Positions 30,305 through 40,957 of a stretch of 64,000 nucleotides of DNA are shown here, one piece after another. Made by a program: the position numbers and the translations under genes. Under the pieces are notes generated by a model. It had not been told where the DNA came from. It searched no databases and was given only the letters and a program-made list of their open reading frames with translations. Each line of letters begins with the position of its first letter. Positions within the stretch are counted from its first letter, which is position 1. Origin of the DNA: Andrena cerasifolii (Eukaryota > Arthropoda > Insecta > Hymenoptera > Andrenidae). The stretch is taken from positions 9,342,001-9,406,000 of the forward strand of contig NC_135133.1 in assembly GCF_050908995.1 (NCBI RefSeq), read 5' to 3'.

Positions 30305-32875
30305 GTCGGAGTTCTGCGGCCACCCGATATGTACCCCCGTTCGAAAGTGTTTCTTTCGCGAGTATCAAGCACCGCCGTGAGATCGTAGAACGGAGGTGAC
30401 CCGCGGTGTAAGGTTACAGGGTAAAAAAATGTCGGTGGTCCAACTGCTCTCGCCGGTCCAGATTGTAATCTTCGTTTGGGGACGGGAAAAAGTAAGAATG
30501 TCGTAATCTCGATTCAAACATCTGTGAGAAGAGTCCAGGTAGGGCGCGGGGGGGTGCGGAGGGGGGTCGGAACCTGGTTAGGATTTTTTTCCAGCGGTGG
30601 GAACCGCCGCGGTCACTCCTTTTTAAGCGGTTTTAATTTCTTGTCAACGCTGTAGCGATTTTTTTTTTTTTTTTTTTTTTTTTAATCGCGTAATTGTTAG
30701 CCTGCCCTCAGCTATTTATCGTGGTCGTTGGCGAACAACTCGGCGTGTTTTTTGGACCGAGCTCGCGGTCGCAGGAAACGAGGCTGCTCCATTCTGCTGC
30801 ATTTCAGCCGTGAATGAAACGCTATGGTAGTTAGGAGGAAATTAACTTCGATCGGCTCGCCGTCGAGATTAATTAAACGCGAGATTAGGTTCACTTATTT
30901 AGGGGGATTATTAATTAGCGTTGCCGGGGGTGAACGAACTCCGGGTAATAAAATGTAATCTGCCGGCTTCAGGTTATTTCAAGAGTTTCTGTTATTTCTG
31001 TTGGACAGATTCTTAGAAGTCTATAAAATAAATTCCCAGATTGTCCCGGTACCATTGGAAAGTTATCCGAGGCTGCCCTCCTCGAGGGTAATTTTGGAGC
31101 CATTTTCGGATAATTGTAAACTAATTTCGGGGTGACTTTAAGCGACTTCAGGGTTGCCGGAAGATTATACCGAAGTTATACACCGTGGGCAACTTGAGTG
31201 CAATTCCAATACCGCGCGTGAGCCAGCGAGCTCTCGCTTTAATTCCAGTTACGATACGCAGCGCTCCGTGACAGCCCCAATACGCTCGGCCCGCATTAAC
31301 GATATACAATTAAAGCGAATTACTCGCGGTCTTCCTTCCACTAATAATCAGCGAAACGTCGCGGCAGAGTTTTGCCAACATTATCGAAACAATCGTTGCC
31401 GGGACGGCGCCGTTCATTTCGCCTCCGCGCGCGGCGACGTATTAGAATTAATCTGGAATTAATTTCGGTAACACCGTTCCGTCCTCGATAGCCGATAATT
31501 CGCAGGGGGTTGGGGGGAGGCAGAGCCGGCGGAATTATCAATGGCAGCTTTTATCGGCGACCCATTGTCGCCTAAATATACAGGGTTATTTTGAAACCGC
31601 GCCGCCGGCCACCGTAACGCATATTTCCCTCATTACGATGGGTTTAGCTGTCTTTCATGGACTCCCGATGATAATTCAATTACGCTCGGCTGCGCGCCGC
31701 GGATATATCGTCGTGCGGCCCCGGCGTTCGCCCGCGATCACCGCGCGCGCGCGCGCGCCTGTACTTACCCTAATGGATAACGAATGCGCGCCTCGTAAAA
31801 GTTCGCCCGGAGGAGGGCGTTTAAGGCGCGCCGGATTTATACAACGGGTGTACCGGCGCGTGTTGCCGCGTCTTTACGCGACGCCTTAGGACATCGCGCC
31901 TGAGAATCCCCACGTCTCTGAAGATCGAGGGGATTTAGGATAGACTGGAATTAGCCTCGTTTCTCTTTTATTGCCGGATCTACGGGCAATATCGGCGGCT
32001 TCGCGTGAAGAAACGAAACGCTCTCCCATCCGCCGTCCCGTCGTGATCTTTTACAAGGGGGCTGTAAAGATTCTGCCGCGGCATCGCCGTTATGATTGGT
32101 TAACCGACGATAGCTGCGGCACGGTGGTCCGGATTCAGCGCACTTTCTCTCTCCGTGGGGGTTTGTTAGGTTTCTTGGAGAGCTCCTTTGGCTCGGTAGA
32201 AGGGCGGGCCTCGCGAGGGGTGAGACGCGGGGGTGGAGGGCAATGCTAGTTGTCAGGTGGCGGTGCTCGACGGTAAATTAGAAAGCGGAGAAGCGCGATC
32301 GTGCCCCCTAAAGGCAGGGCGTCGGTAGGCGGTCCCAAACACACGAAGTTAAACGGTCTCCCAGCACGTTGTTAGCCGTCCTCTTTTATTCATGCCCGCG
32401 ACACGCACACACACAGGGCACTTGGCTCTCCCCGAACGTAATTACTCTTGGCAAGTGGAGAGATATCGACGAACTAAGGGACAATTATTTTTTTCCCCCG
32501 GCGTTAATTAGCGCTCTCCGCGGCGCCCTGGTATTTATACGCGCGCCGATACAGTGTTGCAAATTACGCGCCACACGCTCGTCGTCCCTCTGCCCCTTCG
32601 ACGGGGACCTTCGGGGGTCCTCCTTTCAAGTTCCAGGCCGGTCCTCGCGATTCTTCACAGTAGAAACATTCGTAGCCGACGAATAGAGTGGAGATTTAGA
32701 AATCTCGAGAACTACTTACCTCTCTATTAGGGTGATTATGGGAGGGTTGCCGCACCTTACATGTAATTGTCACCGTAGGTATCTAAACTTTGCAATGGAA
32801 AGTTGTCGTTCCTATGATAGGGGTAGGAGGGCATGATGGGGAAGCTAAGCAAACATGCAAAAAAATTGATAATTA
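30305..32875. other. GC-rich non-coding region
   Basis: No gene supported; open frames are short and arise from high GC. It contains a G-run cluster at 30,541-30,570, a 25-base T tract at 30,659-30,683, TAATTA-type cores in CpG-rich DNA and a GC-dinucleotide run at 31,742-31,758. Confidence 0.45.
31742..31758. repeat. (CG)n dinucleotide run
   Basis: Seventeen alternating C/G bases (CGCGCGCG...). Alternating CG is the classic sequence able to adopt Z-DNA. A similar run lies at 53,152-53,166. Confidence 0.9.
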
Positions 32876-33728
32876 GGGTAAACTCGGGTAAGTCCGTGAT
32901 AGTTTTAGAATTTGTCTATTAACTGCTAATATTTACATATTCCGAAAGTGAGTCTGGGATATAATGATAGGTCAGACATCAGAGAAACAAATAATAGGTT
33001 AACAGAAATTTACTAAGTATATTTATTTGAAAATATACAAAATTAAGTTGCTGTGGCATACTCTGGTTACTCCGCGATAGTACTCTGGTTACTCCGTGAT
33101 AGTTCTCGCTAGCCCGAGATATTACCAACAGCTACATTTTTTATATTATTTTACATTATTTTTTATATTATTTTACCTTATTTTACATTATTTTATATTA
33201 TTATTATTTTGTGCATAATTAATCGTTTCATGATCGTTAGATGTCTGAGACGTAAGGAAACACTGTTTCTGGTATTGACCACCAAACTTTCTCAAACAGC
33301 GCAATCCGAAACGCAGTTTCAGGCACACGAAAAATAAGAATTTAGTCACTTTTCATAAGCAAAAATAACACTGATGCCTTATTGCATGATAATTTCAAGA
33401 GTAAGACTTGTTAAAGTGTCATTTTACCATCACTTACCTGCAGTTTGAACTTTCCATTTATTTTCTAAAGCACATATAACACATAAACCAGCGATCGTCC
33501 ACAACTAGCACGAAAAGTTTCGCGAATAATGCGCTGCTGGAACAAAATGCTCTCTCACTCTATCACACTAACTTCAATTCACTAATTATTTTCCACAACA
33601 CGAACTAGAAGATCAACGCTGTCCGTCAGTGTTTGTTCCATCTGAATTGAGTAAGACAATTTAGAGATACGGATAAATGAAAAAGTACCACGGAGTAACC
33701 TCTACGACGGACTTACCCGAGTTTACCC
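32876..33728. mobile_element. TA-flanked DNA transposon with 22 bp terminal repeats, 853 bp
   Basis: The left end GGGTAAACTCGGGTAAGTCC is matched exactly by the inverted right end (33,707-33,728), with TA on both sides (32,874-32,875 and 33,729-33,730), as in Tc1/mariner insertions. The AT-rich interior stands out from the GC-rich flanks. Near the left end ACTCTGGTTACTCCGYGATAG occurs twice in tandem (about 33,058-33,105). No transposase frame remains. Confidence 0.85.
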
Positions 33729-36274
33729 TATACCATTAATTGAAGTTTTTATGAACTAATATAAAATTTTTAAGTTAATACTTTAACATCTATCAAAATG
33801 CTAATATTCATCTCCCTTAAAAAATTAAAACCAAAAACCTCCTTTTGTTGCGAGAAACGCAGCGTTTCCGGGCGCGATGCTGCGTTTCGCTAAAACCGAC
33901 AGAGCTGTATTTTATTTCCGCCAACCCTGAAACACCGAAACCTCGGCATCTCCCTCCACAATTACCCTATAGGGGATTTTTACTTCCCGAAAACACCGAT
34001 CACATCTACAGGCACTATCAAGAAACCAGTCGCCCCTCAATCTTTCCAAGATCGTTCCACTGAAAAATCGCGGCAGGAGCCTGCGCCCATTTGCACACCC
34101 TCCGCACCCCCACTGGCTAAAATCGCCAGCAATCAGAATTATCGATCACCCATCACGCGCAATCCCGTCTCTGTTATAAAAACGTTTCCGTCGTCGTTCC
34201 AGCGACCCGCCCCCGAAGCGGCGATACCGATTGCTCTGTCGTCCTCTCGATCCGGGGAGGCAGGCACCGGGTCGCGTCTTCGTCGACGCGCTGCAAATCG
34301 CGGATTTATCGGGCCGCGGATCGCGGACGGCCTGGCTCGGTTTGACGAATGAGGACAATTAATAATCGGCGGTGCCTCGTGTGATCCGGGCCCCCCCCGA
34401 TACGCATCGTTACCGCTGTTTGTTACTCGTTCACTCTCGCGTCTTAACGCGCGCCAGGATGGGGATGGTTCGGCCGGGGCGCGGGTGATCGTCGCCGCTG
34501 GTTTTTCCGACGCGCCCCGATGATCGATCGTGGCCGGGTGATCGCGCGGAACTCGTTTGACTCGTCAGTCGCGAAAACGCTCCCCTTAACCCGTGACCGA
34601 GCGTATCTATCGTCGGATTAGCGTCGGGGTCCCTGGACGTCCCCCCGTCGAGACTCCTCCGCGCGGCGATTTCGCAGGGGCCCTTTGGACGTTCTCCTTT
34701 TCCCGCACCGCTTTATCAGATCCGGCTAATACGCTGTCCGTGCACTGACGGTGCACGTTTCATTTCGCCCCGGCTCCCGAGCAACTTCAACACTCTTGTC
34801 GGGGCGTTAAGAAGGGGATTACGGTCGTGTCGGGGATTTTGAGAGACGTTGGGATTTCGGGGGGTAATTCGTTTGCCTATCGGAGATCGAAGTCTCGGAA
34901 GAGTTAAAGGGGTGGCTGAGGTGAAGGATGAAGCGCCAAGATCGGCTGGGAAAGTGTCCCTTTTTGACGCATGTGGCTGGTAATAGCGGCGATCGTTTAA
35001 GGGGCCGCAGGTAACCTCCTCGAAGGCAGAAGACCACGGGGCACCGGGGCGCGCAATTAAACACTTTCGCGCGCGAGGAGTGATCGGTTCGAGGCGAGGC
35101 GGTGTCATCTCGGAGCTTTCTCCGTTCTGGTCGGTGTCGCGTGGGGGTTAATTGGTAGCCGGGCAAAAGGCTTCCATTAGAGGCCGCCGTGATGCATGGG
35201 ACGGAAAGGAACGGATGCGACGGTCTCCTTACGAGCATCGGTTAAGAAGAGGGAGAAGATAAGAGCCGGTGGAGGATTGAGAGGAGAGACAAGGACTAAG
35301 AATTAAGAATCTTCGAATCGCTTGGAATTTCAAGGCACCACAAGGGGAAGTTGAGAAAAATCGGGGAACAATCACTTCGCGTTCGAAATTCTCATCTTCC
35401 GAGTCCTTCAACGGCCCTAAATTCCACGGTTCTCAGTCTTCACTTACTTTACTCGAACAAACTTGACTCGTCCAACAATTAAATGCTGGCTCGGAGAAAA
35501 GATAGAAAACGGAATGGTCGTGGATGCGCGAGATCAACGACGGACACCGCGGCGAAGACACAAGGGGGGATGCAGAAGAGGATGGCAAGTGGAAGGAGGA
35601 TTGCTGACTGGCAGGCTACCACCGATGTCTCGTTTACCATAATACAAGGCCTTCGCTGAGGGGCAGACGTGCGCTGGAGGATACAGGGGACCCAGCTCGA
35701 AACGGTAGCAATGCATCAGAGAACGGTGAAAAGCGCGTCGCGGATCTAAAGGGCTTGAAGGACGAGGAGCGGGGACACGTGATATCCTGTCGTGGGTTCT
35801 GTCTTCCTGCGCTGTACCGCGACGCTGTTACGCTGCTTCCCTCTGCCTTTACACGACGTGGAAGGAACGATCGCCCTGCGAAGCGAGCCGGCTGGAAATT
35901 CTACAACGGACGACGGCGAGGAGAGGTGAACGAAGGAGGTGGACGGACGCGGGGATTCCTCTGTCTCGTATGGAGGAGAAGTATCATTAATAGCGCCAAC
36001 GTCTCGATAAGAGTCGCGGGGACGTGCTTGCGCGGTTCTCGTTTCAAATCGCGAAGGCTTAGAGGACTCCATTGGCGGGAATGTTTAATATCGAGGCACG
36101 GACAGTTCTCTTTTCCTTCTTTACCAAAAGACGAGTCGAAGGAGTGTCCTAGGTATTAAGGAAAGCTACGCTGACGATGTCCCGCGGCATTCTTCTGTTG
36201 GTAAACGAGACGGAAGTGAAACGGCTCACGTATGCGAGGCTCCTGGCAACAGAAAAGCAGAGAAGTCGACGTCG
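33729..36274. other. GC-rich non-coding region
   Basis: No supported gene. Overlapping open frames on both strands reflect the scarcity of stop codons in CpG-rich DNA; none has a recognisable domain. Confidence 0.45.
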
Positions 36275-37201
36275 CACAGTGGGGAAATTTCGCGATTTTA
36301 TGGCCAAAACCACAAAAATAAATTTCTCAATTCGACGAAATACATGCAAAGGATAATTGAAGAACTAATTTGAGTATCGAATGCCACTAATTTTACTGTT
36401 AAATGTTTTAATACAAAGCTCGTATAGACTCGCAAATGCTTATGTTCACGCGAGGTTAGACCGATCGTAAAGAATTAATCTAGATTTTCAAGTTGCTTCA
36501 AACAAATACATTGTATTACTCAGAGATCTGAAAATAATTTCAAGGCATGGATTGAATTCCTGGTGGCGCGTATAAGATATCTTTCTGTCCTCAAAATAAT
36601 TATGTTTCGGTTTTTAATACGTAATTTATACAATTTTTAAAGTAGTGTTTTAGAAATAACCTTTTCATATAAGAATCAATTTTCAATGCATAAAATAGTT
36701 ATCAATCCCATAATATCCTGCAATGATTTTCATTCCTATTTTACGTTCGACTATTTTGATTCTATAAATGCAATTATTAATTGCTAATAGTTGCTAATCT
36801 TGTAATTACATGCATTTTTTTAAAACACGATCCAGTGTGTCTTGTCTAACATACGACATAACTGTGACCGAGACTGGTTCACATGTTATACATTACAAAC
36901 ATTATACATTTCGATCTTCTGCAGTAGAAGCATGCTCTAACAAAGAAAAAAGTGTATAAATGTAAATATTAAAAAAAATCTCTATCGTTCCTAATTTTTG
37001 TAAGTGCTGTTTTTCGGATAAATTAGTTTCTCATATATTAGAACGCAAAAGTGCCGAATTTGATATATTAAAAATAAGTTTCCAGGTTTTGACCACGAAA
37101 CTGGATATAGTTCTTCAATTGAGATTTGTATTAAATTTGTAAAATTCCAAAATTTCATTTCTGTAGCTTTGGCCATAAAATCGCAAAACTTCCCCACTGT
37201 G
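36275..37201. mobile_element. Transib-like non-autonomous transposon, 927 bp
   Basis: The element starts CACAGTGGGGAAATTTCGCG and its inverted right end starts CACAGTGGGGAAGTTTTGCG; terminal similarity continues through GATTTTATGGCCAAA. It is flanked by a perfect 5 bp duplication CGTCG (36,270-36,274 and 37,202-37,206). A CACAGTG-type terminus with a GC-rich 5 bp CGNCG duplication is the hallmark of Transib, the superfamily related to RAG1. The interior is AT-rich with no transposase. A shorter relative lies at 55,078. Confidence 0.82.
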
Positions 37202-37206
37202 CGTCG

Positions 37207-39919
37207 GCGCCGCCGTTTGCCAACTGCTTCTTCAGACGCCGAAAAGCGGGAAATCTTGGGATATCTCGTTCGTTATACGTGATTTCTACAGTAACTCTCT
37301 CTGCCCCCCGTTGCCGCGGATGTCCCGGATGCTTTCGTACTTAGCAATTATACGAGAATGCGGCTGGTAGCCCGTGCCTCCGCGGTATCGTTTCGTCGCG
37401 AGTTTCGCGAGTCCTTGCCCCGAGATATTTGCCAAATAATCTTTCTTCCGTGTCCTTCTCGCTTTGGCCGTCGAATTTCGCTTTAAATCCCCGGAAACTC
37501 TAGCTACACATTTCTCGCAGCTTCCCGGAACTCCCGACTGCCTAGTTAGAGGACGGAAGAACGGGGCAGGAAGATGGGAGCGCGATTTCGATGTGGCCGA
37601 GCGGTTTCGGTGGACTGGGGCCCATTTGACGGGACCGTTCCTCTCCCTTCCCTCGAGGAAAGACGCTCTCGCGAGGATCCGCTGCTCGTTCCTCCTCGGC
37701 CGTTCCCTCCCTTCCTCCCCCCTGCCCGCCCCATCTCCTACTCCTTCTACTTCTCTTTGGGCCCCGCTGCACTCTGTCCCGTGCCGTATCGCGGCGGTCG
37801 TCTTCGTTTCACCGTCCGCGCGCGCGATCCGCACACGCCACTTCTTCTTCAGTGGCCGCTGGTACCACTCTCGGCTAGATCGCGGCGAGCGCACACCTCC
37901 TCTCGTGTTCCTTCGTCTCCTTCTTCCTCCTCCTCTTCCTCTTCTTCGCCGCCACCTCCTCTCGCTATTCATCCAGCCGGACGGAGTAACGCGCGCTACG
38001 TGCACCCTCCTTCCGGATCACCTGGCCTCCCATCCGTCCGATTCCCCTGGACAGTCGGGGTCGAACGGGGTCGCGTGCCCCTCGCGGTGGTCCCCTGTGC
38101 CGCGAGTGAGTTTCCGGGGCGAACGAGAGTGCCGGCACCGTTCTGCGACCGTTATCGATCCCTGCCCGCCGGGGAGGACCTCGGAGATGATACGGGACAC
38201 GTGACGGACCGCGACTCGCATCGCTCGCCAGTGAAATCGACGATCCGCGCGGTCCATTTACCAGAGGAGTGACGATCGATGTCGATTTGAAAGGAGAAGC
38301 GGAGCTAGCGAAGGAGGGTTAAACGGCAGCAGTGGAATCGAAGTAACCCGAGGCAATTGTCTCTCCATCGACTCGAACTCGACGCTTGCACGTGGTCACC
38401 TTGACATCTCCACTGCACCTGATGGCGAAAGTGTCGGGGCACCAGGAAGCACGTGCAACGGCTCGTTAACAAGTGCCTGCCGCTGTTAATTAACTGCGGG
38501 TCTTCGTTACGCAAGAGGCAACTTCATCCCTTATTAATTCTTCGAAGATCTACGGACCCTCGCCAATCAGCGACGTCTTCGATCCCAGACTCCACACGGT
38601 CCCTCCCAAAGTTTCAGGAGAACCGGCACGTGGTCGCGCCGTGGGAGGCGCCCTCCTGCTCCCAGCTTTTTCACCCCCGCGTGGCATTTGTCAGCTTGCG
38701 ATCGGACCGTGGCCGTAGCATGTGTTAAATTGATGCGGCTTCTTTCGCGGCCACCATCTTCGATTTGTCACGCGTGCTTTTTCCCGCGCAGCCTCTCGAC
38801 GAGGCCGTGAACCGTGATGGATTAACGGCGCAGAACGGAAAAAGGCCCCGGGACGACGGTCGAGGGGCGCGCGCCGACGCTCCACGGTTCGTTTCAGCAA
38901 ACAATGGCCGGGGCACCGATTAACCCGGCTCCCTGAGCAGCGATCGTCGTCGGCTGAACACGGTGTCCACGCGCAAGCGAGGTGTCTAATAGTCTCGTGC
39001 TCGGATCCCCAACGAAAGCGTCTGTAATCATCGAGGCTGCAGGTTCGGCGGTGTCAGTGATCTGAATGCTCGCAAAGGACGCGTTGCTCCGAAGCGAGGG
39101 AGGCGCGATTGTGCCGTTTTTCGGATGAGTGCATTGGGAAAGACGACGCGACCACGCTTTTGGATAAATCTTCGGCTGGTTCCTCGGAGGTAAGAGGCTC
39201 TAAATAACGTCACAGCGACTCCGAGTGGCAAGGGGGGACGCAGGGAAAGTAGAAGCTAGTGTCGCGGTGAGAGGCGGCGATTACTGGGAACGCCTTCGAT
39301 TTGCATGAGACAACTGTTTAACGATTTGATCGGCGCTTTAATTCGAAAATTATACGTTTAATCGGGGCGCGGGCAGGGGACGCGCGGCCTGGTGTACCTC
39401 GGTATGTCCCCGGGCCCGAGTAAATATTCATTAGGCGGCCACTTCTTCCCCCCGCCATGCCTTTCGATCGCGCGCATTTGCATATCACAATCAACGTCAT
39501 ATCATTGTTGACTTTGAGCGCGGAGACTGCGTCGCCTCGGCGGACTCGGTCCCCTTTACCGTTCTTATCGGATAACGCGTGTAGGAGTATCTCGCGCCTC
39601 TGCAAACATCCTCGGACAGTGCGCCTCGGGCCAGGCCCTTTAGATCCTCGATCCTTTCGCATGCACCAACCTGGAGGTGCCGGTTCTGCGAGTTTTTCTG
39701 CCGAGGAAGACAGTGACGCGGGGCGATTAGGGTATCAAAGTAGGCAGGGGGTGTGCACGAATCGTGGGCGGAAGTTGAGGTGTCGGTTGATGGTAACTTT
39801 AGAGGTAGACCAAGCAGCTGTTTCAAACATGCAATCAGTTCTCTGTCCAAGCGCAATTTCGCGAGGAATCATCCCCCATGGTTCGGTTCTAATAACTTGG
39901 GGCTCTAATCGCGTTGCCA
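37207..39919. other. CpG-rich non-coding region with pyrimidine-rich tracts
   Basis: No gene supported. The 37.2-38.3 kb part is the most CpG-rich and has long plus-strand pyrimidine tracts (about 37,690-37,745 and 37,900-37,975). Frames over 200 codons occur on both strands there simultaneously, which argues they are artefacts of composition. A donor-like CGCGA|GTGAGTTT at about 38,107 could end a non-coding first exon. Confidence 0.45.
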
Positions 39920-40957
39920 TACCTCCAAAACATCTGAATACCTCAATAAAGGTGTAAGATATCATCCTGAAGAGAAATGCTGGTTCAAAATAAGAGAAAG
40001 TGGGAAAGATAAAAAGAAAACGGGTGTAATAGGAAGTAACACAGTGCTAGAAGTAGACTTGAACACAGAAGCAAAAAGCGACTGATCGCACCATTAATCA
40101 AGTTGAAGATGCTGCTAGCAAATAAATTAGGAATAAAGGGAACATACGATTCAGGATCCCGGATCTCTCTCATAAATGCAAAATTGGTTAAAATAATGAG
40201 TAAGAGAGAAGAGGTAAACAAAATATTCATAAAAATGGTTAATGGTGTAAAAAGTACGAACGGCTTAATAACAATAAAAGTAAGAATTTTTTATATCGAA
40301 GAAGAGGTGGACGTATTCATTGTAGAAAGAGACGACTTCGAGGAATTTTTAATAGGATTGGATATGATAAAAAAATTCAAGTTGATCCAAGATGAAAATC
40401 TAGGTATATCACAAAAGAAAGAATCAAAAGAGACAAAAAATAGAGAAAAAATAGAACAGACAGACAATACCGAGAATATAAAAGAAGTACAAATAAATTT
40501 TAATGAGCACGTGAAAGAAAAAGGAATTCAAGATGAAGTTGGATAACCTAGACAACTCAAAGAAGATTGAGATAGAAAAATATAATAAGATTTTTGCCAA
40601 AGATAAGTACGATATAGGAACGGTAAAAGACTACGAATCTAGGATAGACTTATCAATAGATAAATACTGTAGTAAGAGGCCATACAGATGCACCATAGAG
40701 GATAAGAAAGAAATAGAAAACCAAGTAGCAAAACTGTTGGAAAAAAGCCTGATTGAAGAATCATACAGCCCTTTTGGTGCGCCAGTAACGCTAGCATACA
40801 AGAGAGATGAAGAAATCATTAAAAGATCTAGACTAGGTATGGATTTTAGAGATCTAAACAAAATAGTGATACCACAATCGCAGCCATTCCCTCTAATAGA
40901 CGATTTAATAGTAAAAGCGATAAATTGTGAATACTTTACAACATTAGATATTTCGAG
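39920..40957 (+). mobile_element. Truncated Ty3/gypsy-type retrotransposon fragment
   Basis: An AT-rich, A-rich-strand insert in GC-rich DNA. It contains in order the degenerate end of gag with a knuckle-like HPEEKCW, an aspartic protease with the YDSGS active site and FLIGLDM (frame 40,103-40,546), and the N-terminal part of a reverse transcriptase with SPFGAPVTLAYK and MDFRDLNKI (frame 40,533 onward), in a different frame. The reverse transcriptase stops abruptly after TTLDIS at about 40,955, before its catalytic centre. No LTRs are seen and the left boundary is approximate. It is a dead 5'- and 3'-truncated copy. Confidence 0.9.

Noticed and set aside
37585..37660. tRNA-like A-box text (GTGGCCGAGCGGTTTCGG)
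   Set aside because: Resembles the start of a Ser/Leu tRNA, but no B box, acceptor pairing or clover-leaf follows within 90 bases.
37286..38272. Three overlapping frames of 230-250 codons on both strands
   Set aside because: They overlap each other in several frames, are dominated by Arg, Pro and Ser, and lie in a CpG/pyrimidine-rich segment; a composition artefact.
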